From: Mucilaginibacter flavus
GTDB taxonomy: Bacteria; Bacteroidota; Bacteroidia; Sphingobacteriales; Sphingobacteriaceae
DNA: 36,303 nucleotides
Reading direction: 5' to 3'
NCBI RefSeq assembly: GCF_030409315.1
Contig: NZ_JAUFPS010000085.1
Span: forward strand, 1 to 36,303
The first letter of the stretch is position 1, and the number at the start of each line of letters is the position of its first letter. The position numbers and the translations under genes were made by a program. Below the pieces are notes generated by a model, which made no database searches, was not told the DNA's origin, and saw only the letters and a program-made list of their open reading frames with translations. This document shows, piece by piece, positions 8,140 to 16,086 of the stretch.

Positions 8140-8724
8140 TTAATTATCCTCAACTTTACTTAAAAACCCGATCAATTTTTCCATCGCAATTGCCCTGTGG
8201 CTAATCTGGTTCTTTTCGGCCATTGTCATTTCGGCAAAGGTGATGTTATAGCCATCGGGTTCAAATATAGGGTCGTACCCAAAGCCATCGGTTCCGCTGG
8301 GCTCTGTGCGGATTGTGCCTTCAACCGCGCCATCAAAAAAATGTTCCTCGCCTTCCCACATCAGCGAAATCACGGTACGGAAGCGGGCTTTACGATTGGT
8401 ATTGTCTGCTAAATTATCCAGTACTTTTTTAATATTGGCCGCATGATTACCATGTTCGCCGGCATAGCGGGCAGAGTATACGCCAGGATCGCCGTTAAGC
8501 GCGTCTATCTCCAGACCACTATCATCACCGAAACAATTCTGGTGGTATTGCTGGTAAACGTGGTTGCTTTTAATAGAAGCATTGGCGCTAAAGGTAGTAC
8601 CGGTTTCTTCTATCTCATCGTAACAGCCAATGTCATCAAGCGTTAGCAACTGAAACTGGTTGCCAATTTTGGCGGCTACTTCATCAAGCTTATGGCGGTT
8701 ATTGGTGGCGAAAACTAATTGCAT
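8140..8724 (-). CDS. rdgB: RdgB/HAM1 non-canonical purine NTP pyrophosphatase
   Basis: This cytoplasmic enzyme hydrolyses XTP, dITP and ITP to the monophosphates and pyrophosphate, cleaning the nucleotide pool. The 194-residue length is normal. Family motifs are all present: FATNNRHKLDE (residues 5-15), ETGTTFSANASIKS, GDDSGLEIDAL with the catalytic Asp68 region, SARYAGEHG, GTDGFGYDPIF and SHRAIAMEKL. The gene follows the GTG-start gene at 8811-9407 by 86 bp on the same strand, with a GGACTTT-type low-complexity tract in between, so cotranscription is possible but not certain. Assignment is secure. Confidence 0.97.
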   Translation of the reverse strand: MQLVFATNNRHKLDEVAAKIGNQFQLLTLDDIGCYDEIEETGTTFSANASIKSNHVYQQYHQNCFGDDSGLEIDALNGDPGVYSARYAGEHGNHAANIKKVLDNLADNTNRKARFRTVISLMWEGEEHFFDGAVEGTIRTEPSGTDGFGYDPIFEPDGYNITFAEMTMAEKNQISHRAIAMEKLIGFLSKVEDN

Positions 8725-8746
8725 TTTGTTGGAGTATGGGATGGTT

Positions 8747-8789
8747 GGACTTTTGGACTTTGAGACTTTTGGACAAAGGATTTATGGAC
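8747..8789. repeat. GGACTTT low-complexity tract
   Basis: GGACTTT-like words recur in tandem (GGACTTTTGGACTTTGAGAC and onward, ending GGAC). A closely similar tract lies at 24697-24740. It sits in the 86-bp gap between two minus-strand genes. Confidence 0.65.
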
Positions 8790-8810
8790 AAAAGAGCAAG
8801 GATTTTGAAT

Positions 8811-9407
8811 TTAAAATCCCTTCACTTGCTCCCAAAAGGCTTTTTTGTATTCTACGTTATCCATCATTTCGCCAAAGCTAAAGCTGAATAAGCCGTTTGA
8901 GGAGCCTAACGATTTTGGCGCGTTTAACGTTAGCGCAGGGATGCCCGCAGGTAGCGCGTTTTTGCCCAATATTAAAACCTTGGCGGGTTTAAAAAACTGT
9001 TGCAACTCATCATATTTTGTATCGGGATAGGTTGCAAGGTTAAGGATGGCAAGGTCATTTACCTCAAGGTCTTTTCGCTTAATAATATTAGTTAAGGCGG
9101 TTAGGTGGGCCTCATCAATAAACTCAAGGCTGGGGTAATGTACCAATACCAAAAAACTCTTTTGATTTTTGCCCATATAATTAAAGCTAAGCGGCTTCGT
9201 TTCTATTATCGGTGCGGGTGGGGTAATTACAGGTATTTGCGTTGGGGTTATAACGGGGGCTTCCTCAACTATAGGCGCTGTTACCACGGACTCGGCTATT
9301 GTGGGCTCTGCAACGGCCAGGTTTTCGTAGGTAGCTTTATCTGCCTTGAGCAGGTAAAGTTCGTCCTGTAAAATAAAGCGTAGGGCAACCGGGTTTTCAA
9401 CTTTCAC
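8811..9407 (-). CDS. hypothetical protein, possible DNA polymerase III psi-like fold
   Basis: The 198-residue product starts with GTG and has three parts: a short conserved-looking N-terminus (residues 1-30), a Pro/Val/Ile/Thr-rich linker (about 33-72) and a compact alpha/beta domain (74-198). The domain shows strand SFLVLVH, helix DEAHLTALTNIIKR, strand VLILG (143-148) and a final helix 179-196 ending KKAFWEQV. This order, and the last helix with its aromatic residue, resembles the psi subunit (HolD) of the E. coli clamp loader, whose last helix reads ARAALWQQI. That is my own comparison from memory, not a search result. A TACTTTTG promoter box lies close upstream and supports the GTG start. 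rdgB follows on the same strand. Function is not established. Confidence 0.7.
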   Translation of the reverse strand: MKVENPVALRFILQDELYLLKADKATYENLAVAEPTIAESVVTAPIVEEAPVITPTQIPVITPPAPIIETKPLSFNYMGKNQKSFLVLVHYPSLEFIDEAHLTALTNIIKRKDLEVNDLAILNLATYPDTKYDELQQFFKPAKVLILGKNALPAGIPALTLNAPKSLGSSNGLFSFSFGEMMDNVEYKKAFWEQVKGF

Positions 9408-9423
9408 TTTAACAAATTTTAAC

Positions 9424-9431
9424 CAAAAGTA
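9424..9431 (-). promoter_or_regulatory. -7 box upstream of the psi-like gene
   Basis: On the minus strand this reads TACTTTTG, an exact TAnnTTTG. It would give a leader of about 10 nt before the GTG start at 9407. No clear -33 TTTG is visible. Confidence 0.4.
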
Positions 9432-9586
9432 GTTAAACGGTTTGAAGCATTATAACCATATTAGCACAATTATAGCATGGTGTGTTCAATTGAAATTATT
9501 TGTACCGCCATTATTAATAAATTTTACCGAAATTTGAAGTTTTAACGGATTCATTATCTCCGTTTTATTTAGTACATAAGCATTAC

Positions 9587-11023
9587 ATGAGAAAGTTAGG
9601 GTTATTAGTTTTAGGGGTTGTTTCTTTATTTACAGTTGCAAAGGCACAGGTTACAACAGATGCCGCCACAGCAGCAAAAACAGATACTATCGCCCCAAGA
9701 ACACCGGGCAAAACATTAGATAAAATTGCCGCAGTTGTTGGTAACGCCCCCATTTTATTGTCAGATATTGAACAGCAATACGCCCGTTACCTGGTTGAAG
9801 GTATGCAGCCAAACCCCGAAGTTAAATGCCGCGTATTACAATCGTTATTAACTCAAAAACTATTGGCTCAACAGGCAATTATTGATAGTATCGACGTAAA
9901 AGAAGATGATATCGACGCCAGCGTTGACCGCCGCATGCGCGAAATGACGCAGCGCGCCGGTGGCCAGGATAAATTAGAAGGCTTTTTGGGTAAATCACTC
10001 ATCCAATATAAAGACGAGATTCGTCCAGACATGAAGGAGCAAATGATTGCTCAAAAAATGCAGTCAAAAATTACCGAAAAACTGAATGTTACCCCACAGG
10101 ATGTTAAGGATTATTATAACGCCATCCCTAAAGATAGCCTGCCGTCATTTAACAAAGAGGTTGAAGTTGGCGAAATTGTTTTTCAGCCTAAATTAACCAA
10201 AGAGGAGAAACAGCTTTATAAGGAAAAAGCCGAGGAACTGCTTGCCCGCGTTAAAAAAGGTGAGGATTTTGGCACGCTTGCAAGGCTTTACTCACAAGAT
10301 CCAATGTCGGCAGTTGAAGGTGGCGATCTTGGCTTTGCCGATCGTACAACATTTGTTAAGGAATTTACTGCAAATGCGTTCAGGCTTAAAGCCGGAGAAA
10401 TTTCGCCGGTGTTTGAAACCGATTTCGGCTTTCACTTTTTACAGGTAATTGAACGCCGTGGCGAACAGGTACACGTTAGGCACATCCTTATCACCCCTGC
10501 AATTACGCAGGCCAGCTTGGATAGGGCCCAAGCCAAAGCCGATAGTATTTATACCCTGATGCAGGCTCACAAAAAAGACCTTGATTTTTCGGCCGCCGCG
10601 AATTTCTATTCGGACGATAAGGAAACCAAATTTAATGGAGGTATGATGCTGAACGCCGAGAACGTTCAAACCCGTTCAACTTTTATCCCTACCGATAAGC
10701 TTGATCCTAAAGTTGCCCTTACTGTAGATACCATGAAAGTGGGCAATATTTCAAAGCCAGATTTATTTACCGGTGCCGACGGTAAAAAGAGTTATAAGAT
10801 CCTTTACCTTAAATCGGCAACCGATGCGCATAAAGCCAACCTGTTGCAGGATTTCCCCAAGCTAAAAGATATGGCGTATGAGGATAAAAACACCAAAACC
10901 ATTAACAAGTGGTTTGATAAACGCCGTAAAGAAACCTTTATCAAAATTGATCCTGAATACCAAAGCTGCGATATCCTAAAAAAATGGATAGCCACGCCGG
11001 TAACTACTGCACAAGCTAAATAA
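9587..11023 (+). CDS. SurA-like periplasmic chaperone / peptidyl-prolyl isomerase
   Basis: It is expected to assist folding of outer-membrane proteins in the periplasm. The 478-residue protein has a signal peptide (residues 1-20, ending AKAQ), a SurA-type N-terminal helical domain starting at DKIAAVVGNAPILLSDIEQQ, and two parvulin (PpiC) domains. The first contains LYSQDPMSAVEGGDLGFADR and FETDFGFHFLQVIERR; the second starts VHVRHILI and contains FYSDDKETKFNGGMM. This is the usual SurA layout. MoxR starts 17 bp downstream, then two more genes, so it heads a plausible four-gene plus-strand run that ends in a TonB receptor. Sure of the class; surA is used only as a family name. Confidence 0.94.
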   Translation: MRKLGLLVLGVVSLFTVAKAQVTTDAATAAKTDTIAPRTPGKTLDKIAAVVGNAPILLSDIEQQYARYLVEGMQPNPEVKCRVLQSLLTQKLLAQQAIIDSIDVKEDDIDASVDRRMREMTQRAGGQDKLEGFLGKSLIQYKDEIRPDMKEQMIAQKMQSKITEKLNVTPQDVKDYYNAIPKDSLPSFNKEVEVGEIVFQPKLTKEEKQLYKEKAEELLARVKKGEDFGTLARLYSQDPMSAVEGGDLGFADRTTFVKEFTANAFRLKAGEISPVFETDFGFHFLQVIERRGEQVHVRHILITPAITQASLDRAQAKADSIYTLMQAHKKDLDFSAAANFYSDDKETKFNGGMMLNAENVQTRSTFIPTDKLDPKVALTVDTMKVGNISKPDLFTGADGKKSYKILYLKSATDAHKANLLQDFPKLKDMAYEDKNTKTINKWFDKRRKETFIKIDPEYQSCDILKKWIATPVTTAQAK

Positions 11024-11040
11024 TAACAAAAACCTTATCT

Positions 11041-12003
11041 ATGCCACACCGCTCTGATGTTGAAGCTGCAGATGCTTTAAAGCTTGCTTACCAGCAAATA
11101 CGCACCGAAATTGGTAAAGTGATCATTGGACAGGATGAGGTTGTGAAGTTTGTGCTCATTTCTATTTTCAGCAACGGGCATTGCTTACTTGTTGGTGTGC
11201 CTGGTTTGGCAAAAACCCTACTGGTACAGACGGTATCGCAGGTGTTGGATCTGGATTTTAAACGCATCCAGTTTACGCCCGATTTAATGCCATCAGACAT
11301 AATCGGCTCTGAAATTTTAGGCGAAGACCGTAATTTTAAATTTATACCCGGCCCTGTTTTCAGTAACATTATCCTGGCCGACGAAATAAACCGTACTCCG
11401 CCAAAAACGCAGGCCGCTTTATTAGAGGCCATGCAGGAAAAAGCGGTAACCGCGGCTGGTGTTACCCATAAACTGGCCCAGCCATTTTTTGTATTAGCTA
11501 CCCAAAACCCAATTGAGCAGGAAGGTACTTATCCTTTGCCCGAGGCTCAGTTAGATAGGTTTATGTTCAATGTGGCCTTAAACTATCCATCCTTTAAAGA
11601 GGAGTTGCAGGTAGTTAAAAATACAACCAGCACTTTAAAACCCGAGGTGAATAAAATCCTGAATGCCGAGCAGATCGTTTATTTTCAGCAACTGGTACGC
11701 AACATCCCGGTTACCGATAATGTGATGGAATACGCTGTGAAGCTGGTATCAAAAACCCGCCCTAATACAGAGTTTGCTACGCCGCAGGTAAACCGCTTGC
11801 TCACCTGGGGCGCTGGTCCGAGAGCATCACAATTCCTGATCCTGGGCGCCAAATGCCACGCGGTGATCAACGGAAAATACTCGCCCGATATTGAAGACGT
11901 AAAAGCCGTGGCCAAACCTATTTTGAGTCACCGTATAGTACGCAGCTACCACGCCGAAGCCGAGGGGCTTAGCGCTGCTGATATCATCGATAGCTTATTT
12001 TAA
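11041..12003 (+). CDS. MoxR-family AAA+ ATPase
   Basis: MoxR ATPases are chaperone-like AAA+ proteins of the cytoplasm that usually act on von Willebrand factor A proteins. The 320-residue product has Walker A GVPGLAKT (residues 52-59), the MoxR sequence TPDLMPSDIIG, Walker B ILADEINR (D114, E115), the sensor region ATQNPIEQEGTYPLPEAQLDRF, and a C-terminal lid ending in the ILSHRIVRSY region. It is 17 bp after the SurA-like gene and 11 bp before a DUF6660 gene. The DUF58 and VWA genes that commonly follow moxR are not here, so its partner must lie elsewhere. Family secure, target unknown. Confidence 0.95.
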   Translation: MPHRSDVEAADALKLAYQQIRTEIGKVIIGQDEVVKFVLISIFSNGHCLLVGVPGLAKTLLVQTVSQVLDLDFKRIQFTPDLMPSDIIGSEILGEDRNFKFIPGPVFSNIILADEINRTPPKTQAALLEAMQEKAVTAAGVTHKLAQPFFVLATQNPIEQEGTYPLPEAQLDRFMFNVALNYPSFKEELQVVKNTTSTLKPEVNKILNAEQIVYFQQLVRNIPVTDNVMEYAVKLVSKTRPNTEFATPQVNRLLTWGAGPRASQFLILGAKCHAVINGKYSPDIEDVKAVAKPILSHRIVRSYHAEAEGLSAADIIDSLF

Positions 12004-12013
12004 AATACCCAGC

Positions 12014-12331
12014 GTGAAGTTTTTAAGTTTTATAGCCATATTGTTTGTACTGCTGCTTTCTGTAAAGCCTTGCTGTAGCGATAACGACTGCTTAAATCAA
12101 AGGACTTCAAATATTGCTAAAACCAGCACTGCCCCCAAAGAAAAAGATTGCCAGGGTTGTTCGCCATTTTTTTCATGCGGCGCGTGTGCTACCGGGTTTG
12201 TGGTTGAGCAATCGTTTTATCATGATTTAGCGCAAGCTACGGTAAACCCTATCAACCATAATAATCCTTATCAGCAACCGCATCTTGAAGATGTATCCCT
12301 TGCCATTTGGCTACCGCCGCAATTAAGTTAA
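12014..12331 (+). CDS. small exported Cys-rich protein, DUF6660-like
   Basis: The 105-residue protein starts at GTG 12014, 11 bp after moxR. A hydrophobic stretch (residues 3-17) is a signal peptide or anchor. Seven cysteines follow, at 20, 21, 26, 46, 49, 55 and 58, in the patterns CCSDNDC and CQGCSPFFSCGAC, while the last 45 residues have none. This resembles the DUF6660 family of Bacteroidetes (assigned from memory). Cys arrangements such as CxxC-x5-CxxC suggest metal binding or disulfides in the periplasm. A TonB-dependent receptor starts 58 bp later, and the pairing suggests a role in uptake or sensing of a metal, possibly copper; that part is inference. Confidence 0.75.
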   Translation: MKFLSFIAILFVLLLSVKPCCSDNDCLNQRTSNIAKTSTAPKEKDCQGCSPFFSCGACATGFVVEQSFYHDLAQATVNPINHNNPYQQPHLEDVSLAIWLPPQLS

Positions 12332-12389
12332 TACACTCCATATGTTTTACCGGGTTCCCGGTCCATTTTGTATTAACTAATCATTTATC

Positions 12390-14576
12390 ATGAAAAAACT
12401 TTTCGTGCTTTTTACGGCACTCCTATACGCCGCCACCGGGCAGGCTCAATATATATTTAAAGCGGTTATTAAAGATGCTAAAACCAATGAGCCCCTAATT
12501 GGGGCAACCGCTTTTATTCCAGCACTTAATAAGGGGGCAATGGCCGATACCTCGGATACCATCGTCTTTAATAATGTCCCGTCGGGTAAACAAATCATTC
12601 ATTTTCGCTTTGTGGGATATGAAACCCGGATTGATACTTTAACATTTCCCATGGAGCAAGCGGCGCCCATACTCATCCTGCTACAGCCCAAAGGCAATGG
12701 CGACGGCGAGGAAATAACAGAAGTTACCGTATCTGCAACCCGCAGCAGCCGTACTATTGCCAATATTCCCACCCGCATTGAAGTGATCAGCGGTGAAGAA
12801 CTTGGCGAAAAAGCCAATATGAAACCTGGCGATATCCGGATGATGCTTGCTGAGAGCACCGGCATCCAAACGCAGCAAACATCGGCCACCAGTGGAAATT
12901 CCAGTATCCGCATCCAGGGCCTCGACGGAAAATACACCCAGATCATCAGGGATGGCTTTCCCTTGTATTCCGGTTTTTCGGGCGGTTTGGGTTTATTGCA
13001 GATAGCCCCGCTCGATTTGAAACAGGTAGAAGTAATTAAAGGATCATCGTCAACCCTATATGGCGGCGGCGCTATTGCCGGGTTGGTAAACCTGGTATCA
13101 AAAACACCAACAACCAAACCAGAACTTAGCTTCCTGCTAAACGGCACCTCCGCCTTAGGGCTTGATGCCAGTAGCTTTTATTCGCGAAAGGATAAAAACA
13201 TAGGGGTAACGCTATATGCTGCTTATAACCACAGTACGGCGTATGATCCCGCGCATATCGATCTTACAGCTATCCCCAAATACAACCGGTATACTTTTAA
13301 TCCCCGGTTGTTTTTTTACCTCAATGATAAAACTACGCTCATCACCGGAATCAACAGCACTATTGAAAACCGCATCGGCGGCGATTTGCATTATATTGAA
13401 GGTAACGGCAATGCACAGCACAGTTATTTTGAACAAAACAAAACCGGCAGGTATAGTACGCAAGCCGAACTGGACCGCAGTTTAAATGAAAAAGAAAAGC
13501 TGGTGTTTAAAAACAGCGTAAGTTATTTCGACCAGGCTATTAATTTACCGGGCTATCGATTTTCAGGCAAGCAGTTTTCTACCTATAGCGAGGCCAGCTA
13601 CTCCCGGCAAGGCGAAACATCTGATTGGGTTGCAGGATTAAATTATATTACCGAAAACTTTACCGAAGATAAAAACAGCAGTTTCCCGCTCCGGAGTTAT
13701 GATTACAATACCCTTGGCGGCTTTTTGCAAAACACCTGGAATACCACAAAAAAACTCACCATTGAAACTGGTTTACGGGGTGATTACCATAACAGATACG
13801 GATTTTTACTATTACCAAGGCTATCGGGATTACTGAAAATAAATCAACATTTATCTACCCGTTTAGGCGGCGGCTTAGGTTATAAAGCGCCTAATGTATT
13901 TACAGAAGATGCCGAGCGGATTCAATTCAGAAACGTATTGCCTATTGATATCCACAACACCACTGCCGAAAAATCATATGGTGCCAATTATGATATTAAC
14001 TACCGCACCGGTTTATTTGATGACAAAGTTAGCTTAAGCATTAACCAGCTGTTTTTTTATACCCGCATCAATAACCCTATTTTGTTAACCGCCTTAGATA
14101 ATGGCAACCTGCAATACCAGCAACCCCAAGGTGATTTAAATACCAAAGGTATTGAAACCAACATTAAACTTGGATATGATGCATTTAAGCTGTTTATAGG
14201 CTATACGCTGGCCGATGTAAGCCAACATACCGGCAAAAATATAGGCGCCTACCCTCTTGTTTCAAAAACCAGGCTGAACAACGTGTTGGTTTATGAAATT
14301 GAAAACAAGCTTAAATTGGGTTTGGAGGCCTACTATTTTGGATCGCAACCATTAAACGACGGTACAATCGGCAGGGCCTACTGGACAGCCGGTTTCATGG
14401 CCGAAAAAATGTGGCATCGCTTTTCGCTATTTATAAACTTTGAAAATCTTACCGATGTAAGGCAAACCAAATTCGGATCTATTTATACCGGCAGTATAAC
14501 CAACCCTACTTTTAAGGATATTTATGCCCCGCTGGATGGCTTCGTTGTAAACGGAGGAATTAAAATTAAAATGTAA
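12390..14576 (+). CDS. TonB-dependent outer-membrane receptor with carboxypeptidase-regulatory-like domain
   Basis: The receptor is a 22-strand barrel type that imports a ligand across the outer membrane using TonB energy. The 728-residue protein has a signal peptide (ending GQAQ, about residue 20), a CarboxypepD_reg-like domain (about 22-107, with LIGATAFIPALNKGA), a plug domain (about 115-235, beginning EVTVSATRSSRTIANIPTRI and including SSIRIQGLDGKYTQIIRDG and VIKGSSSTLYGGGAIAGLVN) and the barrel to the C-terminus. No SusD partner follows, so this is not a classic polysaccharide utilisation pair; the size and plug style fit siderophore, vitamin or metal receptors. The Cys-rich DUF6660 gene directly upstream hints at a metal ligand. 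Substrate not proven. Confidence 0.93.
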   Translation: MKKLFVLFTALLYAATGQAQYIFKAVIKDAKTNEPLIGATAFIPALNKGAMADTSDTIVFNNVPSGKQIIHFRFVGYETRIDTLTFPMEQAAPILILLQPKGNGDGEEITEVTVSATRSSRTIANIPTRIEVISGEELGEKANMKPGDIRMMLAESTGIQTQQTSATSGNSSIRIQGLDGKYTQIIRDGFPLYSGFSGGLGLLQIAPLDLKQVEVIKGSSSTLYGGGAIAGLVNLVSKTPTTKPELSFLLNGTSALGLDASSFYSRKDKNIGVTLYAAYNHSTAYDPAHIDLTAIPKYNRYTFNPRLFFYLNDKTTLITGINSTIENRIGGDLHYIEGNGNAQHSYFEQNKTGRYSTQAELDRSLNEKEKLVFKNSVSYFDQAINLPGYRFSGKQFSTYSEASYSRQGETSDWVAGLNYITENFTEDKNSSFPLRSYDYNTLGGFLQNTWNTTKKLTIETGLRGDYHNRYGFLLLPRLSGLLKINQHLSTRLGGGLGYKAPNVFTEDAERIQFRNVLPIDIHNTTAEKSYGANYDINYRTGLFDDKVSLSINQLFFYTRINNPILLTALDNGNLQYQQPQGDLNTKGIETNIKLGYDAFKLFIGYTLADVSQHTGKNIGAYPLVSKTRLNNVLVYEIENKLKLGLEAYYFGSQPLNDGTIGRAYWTAGFMAEKMWHRFSLFINFENLTDVRQTKFGSIYTGSITNPTFKDIYAPLDGFVVNGGIKIKM

Positions 14577-14583
14577 ATTGGCT

Positions 14584-14628
14584 GTTTATGTAAGATGCAA
14601 ATCGTAGTACTTTGCATCTTACATAAAC
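14584..14628. terminator. long perfect hairpin between convergent genes
   Basis: Perfect 18-bp arms (14584-14601 and 14611-14628) with a 9-nt loop lie between the TonB receptor and the DUF1543 gene. There is no strong T run on either side, so it may terminate weakly or stabilise both 3' ends. Confidence 0.65.
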
Positions 14629-14662
14629 GTTCATATTAATTATTAAACCCAGCCTTTGCCTG

Positions 14663-15241
14663 CTACAACAAACTCAATTTAAAATACCCCAAATGCAATT
14701 TATCTTCAGGCAAATTAACAGCGGGACTTAGCTCAATACCATATTTTTCTTTTTGCCCGGGCGATAAAATATCTTCTATCTGGTACAAATCATCTACATC
14801 AATGCCATATTTATCATCGATGTGCGAGTTGGCACCATCAAAATGATTGTGTTTAAAAAACGTGGTTTCCTTGGCCTCTTTAAACGCGGCTGCCCTATCG
14901 TCCTTAACGGTTAAAACAACGTAATGCTGTTCTTCAAAGCGGTTAGGCAGGTAACCGCCGAGGTTAATGAAAAACAGCTTCGGGCCAACTTCGGTTGCAG
15001 AATCGGCAGGGGCTATTTTTACCTGGTATCCGTCCACCGCAGTAACTTCACGCCAGCCATCTATGTGAATCTTGCCTACAGCTTCGGGCCAAAAAGCATT
15101 AATTTCGGGCACAAGATCTTTCAGCGAGGCAGCTATCCCAAAGAAAAAATCATGCTGCTCTACATGTCTTCCCGGTGCTTTTGAGCCTAACAGGATCATA
15201 AAAAGTTTTAGTTCTGGCTGTAGTTGCTCCCCGGTACTCAT
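14663..15241 (-). CDS. DUF1543 domain protein
   Basis: The 192-residue protein matches the DUF1543 pattern: LKLFMILLGSKAPGRHVEQHD near the start (residues 11-30), FFGIAASLKDLVPEINAFWP, WREVTAVDGYQVKI, then a second half with LFFINLGGY and HNHFDGANSHIDDKYGIDVDD. It has no signal peptide or membrane segment, so it is probably cytoplasmic. The family has no assigned function that I know. It is convergent with the TonB receptor and divergent from msrA. The start ATG at 15241 leaves a 10-residue extension before the conserved LKLFMIL; the family usually begins near that point, so a later start is possible though no Met lies in between. Confidence 0.85.
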   Translation of the reverse strand: MSTGEQLQPELKLFMILLGSKAPGRHVEQHDFFFGIAASLKDLVPEINAFWPEAVGKIHIDGWREVTAVDGYQVKIAPADSATEVGPKLFFINLGGYLPNRFEEQHYVVLTVKDDRAAAFKEAKETTFFKHNHFDGANSHIDDKYGIDVDDLYQIEDILSPGQKEKYGIELSPAVNLPEDKLHLGYFKLSLL

Positions 15242-15302
15242 ATGGTTTAATTTTAGATTGATATGGCAAGATAGCTGTTACCATGCTTTCAGGCTCAATT
15301 TG

Positions 15303-15332
15303 TTTGTCAACACTACAAGCACTTTGTCAACA
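15303..15332. promoter_or_regulatory. paired direct repeats TTTGTCAACA, possible operator
   Basis: TTTGTCAACA occurs at 15303-15312 and again at 15323-15332, exactly 20 bp apart, which is close to two helical turns. The pair lies between the divergent DUF1543 and msrA genes. A regulator bound to the same face of DNA could control either side. Inference only. Confidence 0.35.
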
Positions 15333-15459
15333 AATCATCACATTTGGGCAAATTTTGTAAGGAACGTTAAATTTTAACGACTACCCCGTTACCAAGCCGC
15401 TATTTTTTACGTTAATCACATAGTGGTGCTTGTGAAGCGCTCATACAATTAAAACAACC

Positions 15460-16086
15460 ATGAAAAAAACATTTCAGTTAGTCCTATTTTTATTGGCCGG
15501 CGTATCGGCCTTTGCCAAACCCGGCGTAGGCAATAATCCCCCTAAAGCAAAAGGCTTGGATACCGCTACTTTTGCAACCGGCTGCTTTTGGTGTACCGAA
15601 GCTAAGTTTCAGCAGATAGAAGGCGTTAAAAAAGTAGTATCGGGCTTTGCCGGCGGCCATGTGGCCAACCCAAGCTATAAGCTGGTTTGCACCGGCACAA
15701 CCGGCCACGCCGAAACCTGCAACATTATTTACGATCCAACCAAGGTTAGTTATGACGAATTATTAGCAGCCTTTTTTGTAGCGCACGACCCAACCCAGCT
15801 TAACCGCCAAGGTAATGATGTAGGCACGCAATACAGGTCGGCCATATTTTATCATAACGCGGCCCAAAAGCAAAAGGCCGACTATTACATTAAAAAGCTT
15901 AATGCCGAAAAGGTATACCCCAACCCTATAGTTACACAAGTAAACCCCTACACCGTGTTTTACAAAGCCGAAGATTATCATCAGAATTACTTTAACCAAA
16001 ACGGCGATCAACCTTATTGCAAATATGTAATACAACCGGAGCTGGAAAAATTTAAGGCAGTATTTAAAGGAAAACTAAAGAAATGA
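15460..16086 (+). CDS. msrA: exported peptide-methionine (S)-S-oxide reductase
   Basis: MsrA reduces the S epimer of methionine sulfoxide in proteins. The 208-residue product has a signal peptide (residues 1-19, ending AFAK), so it is predicted to be periplasmic. The catalytic motif is GCFWCTE, with nucleophile Cys42; further motifs are GFAGGHVANPSYKLVCTGTT, HAETCNI, FFVAHDPTQLNRQGNDVGTQYRS and AEDYHQNYF. Cys45 in place of the glycine of GCFWG is common in some MsrA proteins. Its TGA stop overlaps the msrB start as ATGA, so translation is probably coupled. Together the two enzymes cover both sulfoxide epimers in the envelope. Confidence 0.96.
   Translation: MKKTFQLVLFLLAGVSAFAKPGVGNNPPKAKGLDTATFATGCFWCTEAKFQQIEGVKKVVSGFAGGHVANPSYKLVCTGTTGHAETCNIIYDPTKVSYDELLAAFFVAHDPTQLNRQGNDVGTQYRSAIFYHNAAQKQKADYYIKKLNAEKVYPNPIVTQVNPYTVFYKAEDYHQNYFNQNGDQPYCKYVIQPELEKFKAVFKGKLKK

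Noticed and set aside
12599..13147. 182-codon minus-strand frame opposite the TonB receptor
   Set aside because: It is antisense to the plug domain and its composition (many Pro, Ser, Arg) is typical of a shadow frame.
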